Source: CAVURS01 sp963834425 (GTDB lineage Bacteria; Actinomycetota; Actinomycetes; Actinomycetales; CAVURS01). Taken from it: 64,000 bases of DNA. Positions 8,657 to 17,508 of this stretch are shown one piece after another (the first letter of the stretch is position 1; the number at the start of each line of letters is the position of its first letter). Where the stretch lies: NCBI GenBank assembly GCA_963834425.1, contig CAWIBR010000013.1:1116001-1180000 (forward strand). Direction: 5' to 3'. Under the pieces are notes generated by a model, which searched no databases, was not told where the DNA came from, and saw only the letters and a list, made by a program, of their open reading frames with translations. Made by a program: the position numbers and the translations under genes.

Positions 8657-8713
8657 GTTGGCACGGTGCGTCCTTGTGCCAATAGGTCTGGCACGGGGAC
8701 GCACCGTGCCAAC
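8657..8713. repeat. 57-nt near-perfect palindrome
   Basis: A 17-bp perfect stem (8657-8673 with 8697-8713) continues after a TT/GG mismatch into a 6-bp stem GTGCCA/TGGCAC closed by the loop ATAGGTC. Each half also contains its own TGGCAC...GTGCCA pair, so a four-armed structure is possible. It lies downstream of the zinc-ribbon gene and upstream of the small membrane gene. It may be a terminator or a palindromic mobile repeat. Confidence 0.75.
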
Positions 8714-8758
8714 AGAAGCTGGGGGTGCGGCGCGGGTGGGGTACGGCGGGGCAGCCGA

Positions 8759-9103
8759 TCAGCGGGCCGGGACGCCGGGGCGGAAGGGCGCCAGGGCGAT
8801 GGTGACGTCGTCGAGGGCCTGCAGGCGCAGGGCGAAGTCGAGGACGTCGTCGTAGGAGATGGCCGGGCCGGCGTGGGACTCCATCGCCTCGGCGGGCACG
8901 GACCACACCTCGGCCAGGACGCCGCCGGACTGCAGCAGGGTGACGACGTCACTCGCGGCGGGCTTGCGCACCTCGTCGTGGCAGGTGTGGCAGGTGAAGG
9001 CGTAGAAGGACCAGTCCTGGATGGAGCAGACGACCAGGCGGACCTGCGCGCTCGTCAGTTCGACGTCGCCGCAGCTCGGGCACGAGGCCTTGATCGTGGT
9101 CAT
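8759..9103 (-). CDS. zinc-ribbon protein, unknown function
   Basis: A 114-residue protein that starts with a two-knuckle zinc ribbon: CPSCGD near residue 8 and CHTCHDE near residue 38. The rest is a short alpha/beta segment without a recognised domain. The ATG at 9103 has a GGAAGG ribosome-binding site about 8 nt upstream; longer upstream starts lack one. It lies downstream of pafC on the same strand with a 130-nt gap, so it may have its own promoter. A role with PafB/PafC is possible but rests only on position. Confidence 0.7.
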   Translation of the reverse strand: MTTIKASCPSCGDVELTSAQVRLVVCSIQDWSFYAFTCHTCHDEVRKPAASDVVTLLQSGGVLAEVWSVPAEAMESHAGPAISYDDVLDFALRLQALDDVTIALAPFRPGVPAR

Positions 9104-9188
9104 CTCAGTTGCCTTCCGAAGGGACCTTGCGGGTCGTTGTCCTTTCCTGTGCAAGAGGCTTCGGCAGGCATCGAGAAATACTTGACAC

Positions 9189-9203
9189 CACATCGCAGAT
9201 GTG
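9189..9203. promoter_or_regulatory. possible operator, inverted repeat
   Basis: CACATC-GCA-GATGTG, a 15-nt perfect inverted repeat about 85 nt upstream of the zinc-ribbon gene start, in the gap behind pafC. It is of the size bound by a dimeric regulator. No bound protein can be inferred. Confidence 0.35.
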
Positions 9204-9233
9204 ATGCGGACCTAGTCCCGATGGGCTGGTTAC

Positions 9234-10196
9234 TCAGGCCGACGCGTACGCCGCGAGCGCATCCTCGGCGACCCGGGCCACGCCGGCGCCGAGCTCGGCC
9301 GGCTCGAGCACGCGGGCCTGGCCGGACAGCCGCAGGACCAGGCGCTGCAGCCACCGGGTATCGGCGGTGCGCAGCCGCACGAGCAGCCGGCCGCCGGCCA
9401 GCTCTTCCACGGAGTCGACCGGGTAGTAGTCCACGACCCAGCGGGCCGACGGTGCCAGCTCGAGGGTGACGGTCAGGTCGTCCGGACCGGGTGAGAACAG
9501 CTGCTCGTCCAGGTCCCGCGAGCGGGCCTGGGGCGGCGGCGTGCCGTCCTCGTCGAGCACCTCGATCCCCACGATGCGGTCGAGGCGGAACAGCCGCACG
9601 GCCTCGGCCCGATGGCACCAGGCCTCGAGGTACCAGCGCGCCTCCACGGTCTGCACCCGCATCGGGTCGACGTCTCGGCGGGTGGTCTCGTCGCGGCTGG
9701 GCACCAGGTAGTCCAGCCGCAGCCTCCGGTGCCCGGCCAGCGCCTCCCGGGCCGCGGCCAGCACCTCCGCCTCGGCGCCGGCCTCCAGGGCGACGTGGAC
9801 GCTCTGGGCGCCCGCCGCAGCAGCGCCCGCCGCCGCCTCCAGCTTGGCCAGCGCCCGATCGACGGCCGCCCGCTCCCCCAGGCCCGGCACCTCGGCGAGC
9901 GTGCGCAGCCCGACCAGCAGGGCCAACGCCTCATCGACGCCGAGCCGCAACGGCCGTGCGATGGAGTCCGCGTTGTCGACGAAGACCCGACCGCCCTCCC
10001 ACTCGGCCTCGATCAGGTCGTCGGGCAGATGGCCAGGCGTGCCGCAGACGAACAGGAGCTCCAAGTCCTTGACCAGCTGGGCCTCGTCGACGCCGAACTC
10101 GGCTGCGGCGTCGGAGAGTTCGACGCCCTGGTGGGTCAGCAGCCACGGCACCATCGTCAGCAGGCGGGACAGCCGCTCGGTGGCCCCCTCGGTCAT
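9234..10196 (-). CDS. pafC: WYL-domain transcriptional regulator PafC
   Basis: A 320-residue protein with an N-terminal winged-helix region (MVPWLLTHQGVELSDAAAEF) and a WYL domain recognised by VEARWYLEAWCHRAEAVRLFRLDRI, followed by the C-terminal extension. In mycobacteria PafB and PafC form a heterodimeric activator of the recA-independent DNA-damage response. The ATG at 10196 overlaps the stop of pafB (10193) in an ATGA arrangement, so the two are translationally coupled. A longer upstream frame is antisense noise inside pafB. Confidence 0.9.
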   Translation of the reverse strand: MTEGATERLSRLLTMVPWLLTHQGVELSDAAAEFGVDEAQLVKDLELLFVCGTPGHLPDDLIEAEWEGGRVFVDNADSIARPLRLGVDEALALLVGLRTLAEVPGLGERAAVDRALAKLEAAAGAAAAGAQSVHVALEAGAEAEVLAAAREALAGHRRLRLDYLVPSRDETTRRDVDPMRVQTVEARWYLEAWCHRAEAVRLFRLDRIVGIEVLDEDGTPPPQARSRDLDEQLFSPGPDDLTVTLELAPSARWVVDYYPVDSVEELAGGRLLVRLRTADTRWLQRLVLRLSGQARVLEPAELGAGVARVAEDALAAYASA

Positions 10197-11188
10197 GCCC
10201 GGCTCCCGGACGCCGCCGGAGTTCCGGCCAGGGTGTCGACGACGGCCTGCAGCCGGCGGACGATCGCCTCGCGCAGCTCGGCGGGCTCCTCGGCGAGCAC
10301 GGCCGGACCGTACGACGTGAGCTCCTCGGCCAGCACCTCGACGTCGTAGTAGGGCACGACCAGGCGGGTCCACCCGGCCGCGAGGTCGGACTGCTCCAAG
10401 GCTCGCCGGCGCAGCGCCTGTCCGGCGCCTTCCTGCGCTCGGACGACGGCCTTGCTCTGCGGACGCTCGGGCACGATCGTGCGCAGCATCTCGCGCGCGT
10501 CATGGCCCTCGGGCACGTCGTACGCCGCGGGCTTGCCGTCGGTCACGACGGCGCCGGCGATCCGGGAGAGCCGGAAGACCCGGTCGTCCTGGCGATCGCG
10601 GTCGTAGCCGGTGAGGTACCACCGGCCGTGCCAGCTGGCCACCGCCCACGGCTCGACGTGTCGCTCGGTGGCGTCGGCCGAGCCGGAGCGGCGATAGGGG
10701 AAGCGCACGGGTACCCGGTCGCGGACCGCTGCCCAGAGCGGCTCGAAGGCCGGCTCGGACGTGCGCACCCGCGGCTCCAGGCCGATCAGCGACGCCTCGT
10801 CCGGCTCGACGCCGGCCGCCTTGAGCTTGGTCAGGGCGCGGGCGGCCGGTCCGGCCAGGCTGGCCTGCTGCCAGACCCGGGAGGCCAGGCCCAGGACGGT
10901 CATCTCGTCCGGCTCGAAGCTGACCTCGGGCAGGGCGTAGGCGTCGCGGTCGATCCGGTAGCCCACCTCGTCGTCGAACAGCGGGTCCGCGTGGGTGGTC
11001 GCCAGCGGGATGCCCAGGTCCCGCAGCTCGTCCTTGTCGCGCTCGAACATCCGCTCGAAGGCCTCCATCGAGGTGCTCTCGCCGTACTGCGGCACGGCGG
11101 AGCGGATCTGCGCTTTGCTCAGCGGACGGCGCGTGCTGAGCAGGCAGATCACCAGGTTGAGCAGGCGCTCGGTTTTGGCAGACGACAT
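10193..11188 (-). CDS. pafB: WYL-domain transcriptional regulator PafB
   Basis: A 331-residue protein. The N-terminal winged helix (KTERLLNLVICLLSTRRPLS) with FERMFERDKDELRDLG is typical of PafB, and the WYL domain carries WHGRWYLTGYDRDRQDDRVF. With PafC, encoded downstream with a 4-nt overlap, it should form the heterodimeric transcription factor for DNA-damage genes. It is divergent from the DUF3866 gene. A GAGGACC sequence 7-8 nt before the ATG can serve as ribosome-binding site. Confidence 0.92.
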   Translation of the reverse strand: MSSAKTERLLNLVICLLSTRRPLSKAQIRSAVPQYGESTSMEAFERMFERDKDELRDLGIPLATTHADPLFDDEVGYRIDRDAYALPEVSFEPDEMTVLGLASRVWQQASLAGPAARALTKLKAAGVEPDEASLIGLEPRVRTSEPAFEPLWAAVRDRVPVRFPYRRSGSADATERHVEPWAVASWHGRWYLTGYDRDRQDDRVFRLSRIAGAVVTDGKPAAYDVPEGHDAREMLRTIVPERPQSKAVVRAQEGAGQALRRRALEQSDLAAGWTRLVVPYYDVEVLAEELTSYGPAVLAEEPAELREAIVRRLQAVVDTLAGTPAASGSRA

Positions 11189-11277
11189 CGACAGGTCCTC
11201 GCTGGAGATTCTGCTGGCAACGCTAGCGGACCGCAGGGGTCGGTCCGGGGGTGTCGGTTCGGGTGGCTCGGCCTGGC

Positions 11278-11283
11278 TAGTCT
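11278..11283 (+). promoter_or_regulatory. leaderless -10 box for the DUF3866 gene
   Basis: TAGTCT, 6 nt before GTG 11290. Confidence 0.5.
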
Positions 11284-11289
11284 GCCCGC

Positions 11290-12456
11290 GTGAGCGCGCC
11301 GCGAGTGACCTGGCGCTCCGGTGCCGTCGTGGCGGTCGGGCCGGGCTGGCCGGGTGCGCTCGAGCTGACCGTCGAGGTGGCCCAGCCGGACGCCGACGCG
11401 CCGCTCGAGCCCGTGCACGTCAAGGCCCTGGCCTACCCGGCGATCGTCGGTGAGCCGCGGGTCGGCGACCGCGTGCTGCTCAACCTCACCGCGTTGGATC
11501 GGGGGCTCGGCACAGGCGGCTATGCCCTGGTCGTGGCTCTCCCCGATCGGCTTCCGGTTGACCTTCCTGGGGACGCGGGGGCTGGGGCCGACGCGGAGCT
11601 GCCGGCCGGGCATCTGGTCAAGGCGCGCTACACGCCGTTGCAGGTCATGGTGCTGGGAGCCGATGAGCAGGAGTCACCGCATCACCAGGTGTTGCGTGAA
11701 GCCGTCGACGTCGGCGGCATGCCGGTCATCGTGGCCGACCTGCACTCCTCGCTGCCGGCGATCCTGGCCGGGCTACTCGCAGAACGGCCGAGTGCCCACG
11801 CGGCCTACGTGATGACCGACGGCGGGGCACTGCCGGCGTGGTTCTCGCGGACGCTGGCGGGATTGCGGGCGGCGCACTGGCTGGGCGGCTCGGTCACCGT
11901 GGGGCAGGCCTTCGGGGGCGACCTGGAGGCTGTGACCCTGCACAGCGGGCTGCTCGCGGCCCGCCACGTGCTGGGTGCGGACGTCGCGATCGTCATCCAA
12001 GGCCCGGGCAACCTGGGCACGGACACGCGCTGGGGCTTCTCCGGGGTTGCGGCCGGGGAGGCGATCAACGCCGCGGCCGCCCTCGGCGGCCGGCCGATCG
12101 GCGTCCTGCGGGTGTCCGAGGCCGATGAGCGTCCGCGGCACCGTGGCCTCTCCCACCACAGCAGCACGGCGTACGGGCAGGTCGCCCTCGCTCCCGCCGA
12201 TCTTGTGCTGCCCGACCTGCCCGATGACTTCGGGGCCGAGCTGCGTCGTCAGGTCGAGGACCTCGTGGCCGGGTCGGTGGCGCGGCATCGGGTCGTGCGG
12301 GTGTCCGTGGACGGCCTGGACGACGCGCTCGCCACCAGCCCGGTGGCCCTGTCGACCATGGGCCGCGGCGTAGCCGACGACCGGGCGGCCTTCATCGCCG
12401 CCGCAGCAGCCGGCCGCCACGCCGCCGCGTTGTTGGCCAGATTGCTGAAGCTCTAG
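11290..12456 (+). CDS. DUF3866 family protein
   Basis: A 388-residue protein that matches the actinobacterial DUF3866 family, whose function is unknown. The N-terminal third has beta-rich segments (VTWRSGAVVAVGPGWPGALE; GDRVLLNLTALDRGLGTGGY). The rest is an alpha/beta region with glycine-rich loops (IQGPGNLGTDTRWGFSG, HRGLSHHSSTAYGQ). No catalytic residues are established. It is embedded in the pafA-pafB region but on the opposite strand, divergent from pafB and ending tail-to-tail with the FKBP gene with stop codons overlapping by 4 nt. The GTG start is placed by the -10 box. Confidence 0.8.
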   Translation: MSAPRVTWRSGAVVAVGPGWPGALELTVEVAQPDADAPLEPVHVKALAYPAIVGEPRVGDRVLLNLTALDRGLGTGGYALVVALPDRLPVDLPGDAGAGADAELPAGHLVKARYTPLQVMVLGADEQESPHHQVLREAVDVGGMPVIVADLHSSLPAILAGLLAERPSAHAAYVMTDGGALPAWFSRTLAGLRAAHWLGGSVTVGQAFGGDLEAVTLHSGLLAARHVLGADVAIVIQGPGNLGTDTRWGFSGVAAGEAINAAAALGGRPIGVLRVSEADERPRHRGLSHHSSTAYGQVALAPADLVLPDLPDDFGAELRRQVEDLVAGSVARHRVVRVSVDGLDDALATSPVALSTMGRGVADDRAAFIAAAAAGRHAAALLARLLKL

Positions 12457-12833
12457 CGGACGTCGACCAGGTCGACGACGAAGATCAGCGTCTCGCCGGG
12501 CTTGATCGCCGAGCCGGCTCCGCGATCGCCGTACCCGAGGTGCGGCGGGATGGTCAGCTTGCGCCGGCCGCCGACCTTCATGCCCAGCAGGCCGGTGTCC
12601 CAGCCCTGGATCACCTGACCGACGCCGACCCGGAAGGCCAGTGGCTCACCGCGGTTCCAGGAGGCGTCGAACTCCTCGCCGGTCGAGTGCGCGACGCCCA
12701 CGTAGTGGGTCACGACCGTGGAACCGGCTGTGGCCTCCGCGCCGTCACCGACGATCTCGTCGACGATCACCAGCTCCTGCGGCGGCTCGTCGCCGGGGAA
12801 GTCGATCTCGGGCTTGCTGCGGTCGAAGGCCAT
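12453..12833 (-). CDS. FKBP-type peptidyl-prolyl cis-trans isomerase, cytoplasmic
   Basis: A 126-residue single-domain FKBP. The fold is shown by TVVTHYVGVAHSTGEEFDASW, then GQVIQGWDTGLLGMKVGGRRKL and IPPHLGYGDRGAGSAIKPGETLIFVVDL. It catalyses proline isomerisation and lacks a signal peptide. It lies just downstream of the lipoprotein FKBP and of pafA, an arrangement conserved next to proteasome genes. A GAGAGGAAA ribosome-binding site precedes the ATG. Confidence 0.93.
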   Translation of the reverse strand: MAFDRSKPEIDFPGDEPPQELVIVDEIVGDGAEATAGSTVVTHYVGVAHSTGEEFDASWNRGEPLAFRVGVGQVIQGWDTGLLGMKVGGRRKLTIPPHLGYGDRGAGSAIKPGETLIFVVDLVDVR

Positions 12834-12916
12834 GCTGGCGTTTCCTCTCGCTGACGGTCAGGTCTCGGCGGATTTTCGCCGCCTACTCTGCCGGACGCAC
12901 GCTCCGGCGGACGAAC

Positions 12917-13894
12917 TCAGGTGACGTCGAGGATGTCGACGACGAAGACCAGGGTGTCGCTGCCCTTGATGCCGGCGGAGGTGTTGCCGGAGGTGCCGTA
13001 GCCGTCGTCCGGCGGGATGACGAGCATGACCCGGCTGCCGACCTTCTGGCCGACCAGGCCCTGGTCCCAGCCCTTGATGACCTCGCCTTCACCGATCACG
13101 GTGTCCGAGGCCATGCCCCGCGCGTAGGAGCTGTCGAAGACCTTGCCACCGGGCCAGATCGCGCCCACGTAGTTGACCGTGATCGTCTGGCCGGCCTTGA
13201 TCGCGGCGCCCTTGCCCTGGATCAGTGGGTCGACCACGAGCTTGGTCGGGGCCGCACCCGCGGGCATGGTGATCGTCGGGACACCCTTCGCGTCGTCCTT
13301 GACCGTCGGCATGCCCTTCTTGGCGGCGACCGTGGTGCCGGCCGGCTTGGCGATCGGCGTGGTCGCCGTCTTCAGGTCGAGCACGAAGAGCAGCGTGTCG
13401 GTGGCCTGGACCCCGAGCTGGGAGTTGCCCGTCGTACCGAATGCGTCCTTCGGGGGTACGGCGAGCAGCATCCGGCTGCCGACCTTCTGGTTGATCAGCC
13501 CGTCGGCCAGGCCCGGCAGCAGCTGCGTCGGGTCGGCGTTGAAGACCACCGAGGCCTTGCCGAAGGTCGAGTCGGCCGCCTTGTCGGTGCGACCGTTGAC
13601 CAGCAGGTAGTCGACCCGGACCCGCTGGCCCTTCACGATGGTCGGGCCGGTCCCCGGGCTGAGCACCTTGGTCTGGGTCGTGGTCACCGCGAACGGCGTC
13701 TTGGTCAGCTTGAGCGTGGGGGCGGCGCCCACCGCTCCGGTCACCATCACGTCGGACAGCGACGAGGTCGGCGAGCTGCTCGCCTTCTTGCCCCCCGACG
13801 AGCTCGAACAGCCGGCGATCAGCAGGAGCGGGAGCAGCAACAACACACATAGCCGGGAGCGGCGCACGGAAGACAGCCTTCGAGTCGGGGACAC
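12917..13894 (-). CDS. lipoprotein with tandem FKBP domains
   Basis: A 325-residue secreted lipoprotein. An Arg-rich N-terminus and hydrophobic stretch lead to the lipobox LIAGC (Cys about residue 29), then a Ser-rich linker. Two FKBP-like domains follow (about 75-190 and 200-325). The second keeps the canonical FDSSYARG and VIKGWDQGLVGQKVGSR; the first is more divergent (LLPGLADGLINQKVGSR). It should act as a membrane-anchored proline isomerase outside the cell. The start is uncertain; the GTG at 13894 is used. It follows pafA on the same strand after 133 nt. Confidence 0.88.
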   Translation of the reverse strand: MSPTRRLSSVRRSRLCVLLLLPLLLIAGCSSSSGGKKASSSPTSSLSDVMVTGAVGAAPTLKLTKTPFAVTTTQTKVLSPGTGPTIVKGQRVRVDYLLVNGRTDKAADSTFGKASVVFNADPTQLLPGLADGLINQKVGSRMLLAVPPKDAFGTTGNSQLGVQATDTLLFVLDLKTATTPIAKPAGTTVAAKKGMPTVKDDAKGVPTITMPAGAAPTKLVVDPLIQGKGAAIKAGQTITVNYVGAIWPGGKVFDSSYARGMASDTVIGEGEVIKGWDQGLVGQKVGSRVMLVIPPDDGYGTSGNTSAGIKGSDTLVFVVDILDVT

Positions 13895-14027
13895 AGGTCG
13901 GAGCGTTCAGCAGGTTGATCAGGGTTCGATCGGGATGGTTCACACCACACGTTTCAGACGCGAAGGCTAACCGGCCACCCTGAACACAGCCTGGGCGGAG
14001 TCTGCACGCAGGCCACGGACAACGGAC

Positions 14028-15389
14028 TCACATGCTCGCGATCAGCCGGGCTACGCGCTCGTCCACCGAGGCGAACGGGTCCTTGCAGAGCACGGTGCGC
14101 TGGGCCTGGTCGTTGAGCTTGAGGTGGACCCAGTCGACGGTGAAGTCGCGGCGCCGTTCCTGGGCCCGCCGCACGAACTCACCACGCAGCTTGGCCCGGG
14201 TTGTCTGGGGTGGCACCGATTTGGCCTCGAAGATCTCCAGGTCGGAGGTGACGCGCTCGATCTGGCCCCGATTCTGCATCAGGTAGTACAAGCCGCGGCG
14301 CCGATGGATGTCGTGGTAGGCGAGGTCGATCTGCGCGATCCGCGGGCTGGACAGCTCCAGGTTGTGCTTGGCCCGGTAGCGCTCGATCAGCCGGTGCTTG
14401 ATCACCCAGTCGATCTCGCGGTCGATCAGGCCGAGGTCTTCGGTGCCGATCGCGCGCAGCGTGCGCTCCCACAGCTCCAGCACTGCCTTGTGCACGGGTG
14501 AGGTCAGGTCGTTGCGATCGGCGAAGTCGCGGGCCCGTTCGTAGTACTCGCTCTGGATCTCCAGCGCCGACAGCTCGCGACCGTTGGCCAGCTTGACCGT
14601 CCGGCGGCCGGTCATGTCGTGGCTGATCTCGCGGATCGCCCGGATCGGGTTCTCCAGGGTGAGGTCGCGCAGCACCTGCCCGGACTCGACCATCCGCAGC
14701 ACCAGGTCGGTCGCGCCGACCTTGAGCATCGTCGTGGTCTCACTCATGTTGGAGTCGCCCACGATGACGTGCAGCCGGCGGTAGTGCTCGGCGTCGGCAT
14801 GGGGCTCGTCGCGAGTGTTGATGATCGGCCGCGACCGGGTCGTGGCGCTCGAGACGCCCTCCCAGATGTGGTCCGCCCGCTGGCTGACGCAGTAGACAGC
14901 GCCGCGAGAGGTCTGCAGCACCTTGCCGGCCCCGCAGATCATTTGCCGGGTGACAAGGAACGGGATCAGGACGTCGGACAGCCGTTGGAACTCGCCGTGC
15001 CGGCTGACCAGGTAGTTCTCGTGACAGCCGTAGGAGTTGCCGGCCGAGTCGGTGTTGTTCTTGAAGAGATAGACCTCGCCGCTGATGCCTTCCTCGGCCA
15101 GCCGGCGTTGGGCGTCCGCGACCAGGCCTTCGAGGATCCGCTCCCCCGCCTTGTCGTGGACGACGAGCTGGCGGACGTCGTCGCACTCGGGGGTGGCGTA
15201 CTCCGGGTGCGACCCCACATCGAGGTAGAGGCGGGCACCGTTGCGCAGGAAGACGTTGCTCGACCGGCCCCAGGAGACGACCCGGCGGAAGAGGTAGCGG
15301 GCGACCTCGTCAGGGCTGAGCCGGCGCTGACCCTCGAAGGTGCAGGTCACGCCGTACTCGTTCTCGATGCCGAAGATCCGGCGCTGCAT
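14028..15389 (-). CDS. pafA: Pup-protein ligase PafA
   Basis: A 453-residue carboxylate-amine ligase of the glutamine-synthetase-like fold. The N-terminus RRIFGIENEYGVTC, the YLDVGSHPEYATPEC strand and FKNNTDSAGNSYGCHENYL are diagnostic of PafA, as is INTRDEPHADAEHYRRLHV. It uses ATP to join the C-terminal glutamate of Pup to lysines of target proteins. A TAGGGT hexamer lies 6 nt before the ATG. pafA is separated from prcA by two genes on the opposite strand, so it forms its own transcription unit, divergent from the GH15 gene. Confidence 0.96.
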   Translation of the reverse strand: MQRRIFGIENEYGVTCTFEGQRRLSPDEVARYLFRRVVSWGRSSNVFLRNGARLYLDVGSHPEYATPECDDVRQLVVHDKAGERILEGLVADAQRRLAEEGISGEVYLFKNNTDSAGNSYGCHENYLVSRHGEFQRLSDVLIPFLVTRQMICGAGKVLQTSRGAVYCVSQRADHIWEGVSSATTRSRPIINTRDEPHADAEHYRRLHVIVGDSNMSETTTMLKVGATDLVLRMVESGQVLRDLTLENPIRAIREISHDMTGRRTVKLANGRELSALEIQSEYYERARDFADRNDLTSPVHKAVLELWERTLRAIGTEDLGLIDREIDWVIKHRLIERYRAKHNLELSSPRIAQIDLAYHDIHRRRGLYYLMQNRGQIERVTSDLEIFEAKSVPPQTTRAKLRGEFVRRAQERRRDFTVDWVHLKLNDQAQRTVLCKDPFASVDERVARLIASM

Positions 15390-15395
15390 GTGATG

Positions 15396-15401
15396 ACCCT
15401 A
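15396..15401 (-). promoter_or_regulatory. leaderless -10 box for pafA
   Basis: TAGGGT on the minus strand, 6 nt before the ATG at 15389. Confidence 0.5.
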
Positions 15402-15415
15402 CGCCGCCTCGCCCC

Positions 15416-15421
15416 TACTCT
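15416..15421 (+). promoter_or_regulatory. leaderless -10 box for the GH15 gene
   Basis: TACTCT, 7 nt before GTG 15429. It and the pafA box lie 14 nt apart on opposite strands. Confidence 0.5.
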
Positions 15422-15428
15422 GAGGCGC

Positions 15429-17474
15429 GTGGCGACCTCTGGGCAGTCTTCGACGCATGGCGGGCACGGTGGGCACGGTGGGCACGGCGAGCGGGGCGGA
15501 CACGCGGAGGCGGGCACGCTCTATCGGGCCCACCATCCGCGGGCGTCGCACAGCAACTTCCCGCCGATCGCCGACTATGCGTTCCTCTCGGACTGCGAGA
15601 GCTCATGTCTGATCGCCCCGTCGGGCGCCGTCGAGTGGATGTGCGTGCCGCGGCCGGACTCCCCCAGCGTCTTCGGAGCGATCCTGGACCGCGGGGCCGG
15701 GCACTTCCGGCTCGGGCCGTACGACGTGGCCGTCCCGACCGCGCGGCGCTACCTGCCGGGCAGCCTGATGCTGGAGACGACCTGGCAGACCCGGACCGGT
15801 TGGCTGATCGTGCGCGACGCCCTGACCATGGGCCCCTGGCACAACACCGACGAACGGTCGCGGACGCATCGCCGTACGCCCACCGACTTCGACGCCGAGC
15901 ACGTCCTGCTGCGCACGGTGAAGTGCGTATCGGGCACGGTCGAGCTGTCGCTGAGCTGCGAGCCGTCGTTCGACTACGGCCGTGACGAGGCCAGCTGGAC
16001 CTACGACGGCGACGGTTACGGGTCGGCGATCGCCTGCCCGACCACGGCCGACATGGGACACCCCGAGCTGCACCTGTCGACCAGCATGCGGCTCGGGCTG
16101 GAGGGCCGCTCGGCGCAGGCGCGCACCCGGATGAAGGAGGGCGACTCGGCGTTCGTCGCGCTCGGCTGGTCGGTCCTGCCGACGCCAACCGACTGGGCCG
16201 ATGCCGAGGAGCGGATGTGGCGCACGGCCGAGCACTGGCGGCAGTGGATCACCCAGGGCCGCTTCCCGGACCACCCGTGGCGCGAGTACCTCCAGCGCTC
16301 GGCCCTCACGCTGAAGGGCCTGACCTACGCGCCGACCGGTGCGTTGCTTGCGGCGTCGACGACCAGCCTGCCGGAAACCCCTCAGGGAGAACGGAACTGG
16401 GACTATCGCTACGCGTGGGTCCGCGACTCGACCTTCGCTTTGTGGGGCCTCTACACGATCGGGTTCGACCAGGAGGCCAACGACTTCTTCTACTTCGTTG
16501 CGGACGCCTGCCATTCGCCGAACGGGCAGCATCCGCTGCAGGTGCTGTACGGCGTTGGCGGCGAGCGAGAGATCGACGAGCTGACGCTGGATGACCTCAC
16601 GGGCTACGAGGGCGCGCAGCCGGTGCGGATCGGCAACGCGGCGTACAACCAGGAGCAGCACGACGTCTGGGGTGCGTTCCTGGACTCGATCTACCTGCAC
16701 ACCAAGAGCCGCGAGCAGCTGCCGGCCGAGCTGTGGCCGCTGATCCGCGAGCAGGTGCAGCAGGCGATCGAGCACTGGAAGGACCCGGACCGCGGGATCT
16801 GGGAGGTGCGCGGTGAGCCGCAGCACTTCACCTCCTCCAAGCTCTTCTGCTGGGTCGCACTGGACCGCGGCGCGCGGCTGGCCCGGGTCTACGACCAGCC
16901 GGACCTGGCCGAGCGGTGGCAGGCGCTGGCCGAGGAGATCCACGCCGACATCCTGGAGAAGGGCCTGGACGAGCGAGGGGTCTTCACCCAGCACTATGGC
17001 TCGACGGCGCTGGACGCGTCGTTGCTGCTGCTCCCGCTGTTGCGGTTCCTGCCGGCCGACGACAAGCGGGTGCGGGCAACGGTGTTGGCGATCGCCGACG
17101 AGCTGACCAAGGACGGCTTGGTGCTGCGCTACCAGACCGATGAGACCGACGACGGGCTCGCCGGCGAGGAGGGCACGTTCACGATCTGCTCGTTCTGGCT
17201 GGTCTCGGCGCTGGTCGAGATCGGCGAGGTGGCCCGGGCCCGCCGGCTGTGCGAACGGCTGCTGTCCTACGCCAGCCCACTGCAGCTCTACGCCGAGGAG
17301 ATCGACACGACCACCGGGCGCCACCTGGGCAACTTCCCCCAGGCGTTCACCCACCTGGCCCTGATCAACGCCGTGGTCCACGTGATCCGCGCCGAGGAGC
17401 ATGCCAGCGACGCGCTGTTCAGTGCCGTCACCGCAGTGATCCGCCCTGAGCGAACCGGCCGCGTCCGGGCGTGA
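15429..17474 (+). CDS. glycoside hydrolase family 15 protein (glucoamylase/trehalase-like)
   Basis: About 681 residues. The N-terminal beta-sandwich (YAFLSDCESSCLIAPSG to about residue 230) is followed by the (alpha/alpha)6 catalytic barrel with NWDYRYAWVRDSTFALWGL, typical of GH15. Family members hydrolyse terminal alpha-glucosidic bonds, including glucoamylases and mycobacterial-type trehalases; this one cannot be assigned further. Near the N-terminus a 9-nt unit (GGGCACGGT) repeats about three times and encodes His-Gly-Gly repeats (15455-15500). Start: GTG 15429, with TACTCT 7 nt upstream; an in-frame ATG at 15393 overlaps the pafA promoter. Confidence 0.88.
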   Translation: MATSGQSSTHGGHGGHGGHGERGGHAEAGTLYRAHHPRASHSNFPPIADYAFLSDCESSCLIAPSGAVEWMCVPRPDSPSVFGAILDRGAGHFRLGPYDVAVPTARRYLPGSLMLETTWQTRTGWLIVRDALTMGPWHNTDERSRTHRRTPTDFDAEHVLLRTVKCVSGTVELSLSCEPSFDYGRDEASWTYDGDGYGSAIACPTTADMGHPELHLSTSMRLGLEGRSAQARTRMKEGDSAFVALGWSVLPTPTDWADAEERMWRTAEHWRQWITQGRFPDHPWREYLQRSALTLKGLTYAPTGALLAASTTSLPETPQGERNWDYRYAWVRDSTFALWGLYTIGFDQEANDFFYFVADACHSPNGQHPLQVLYGVGGEREIDELTLDDLTGYEGAQPVRIGNAAYNQEQHDVWGAFLDSIYLHTKSREQLPAELWPLIREQVQQAIEHWKDPDRGIWEVRGEPQHFTSSKLFCWVALDRGARLARVYDQPDLAERWQALAEEIHADILEKGLDERGVFTQHYGSTALDASLLLLPLLRFLPADDKRVRATVLAIADELTKDGLVLRYQTDETDDGLAGEEGTFTICSFWLVSALVEIGEVARARRLCERLLSYASPLQLYAEEIDTTTGRHLGNFPQAFTHLALINAVVHVIRAEEHASDALFSAVTAVIRPERTGRVRA

Positions 17475-17508
17475 CAGGGGCCGCGCCGGGTCCGCTCTGC
17501 TGGAGCGC

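Noticed and set aside
15455..15500. Tandem 9-nt repeats considered as a CRISPR-like or regulatory array
   Set aside because: Too short, no spacers, and in frame within the GH15 coding region.
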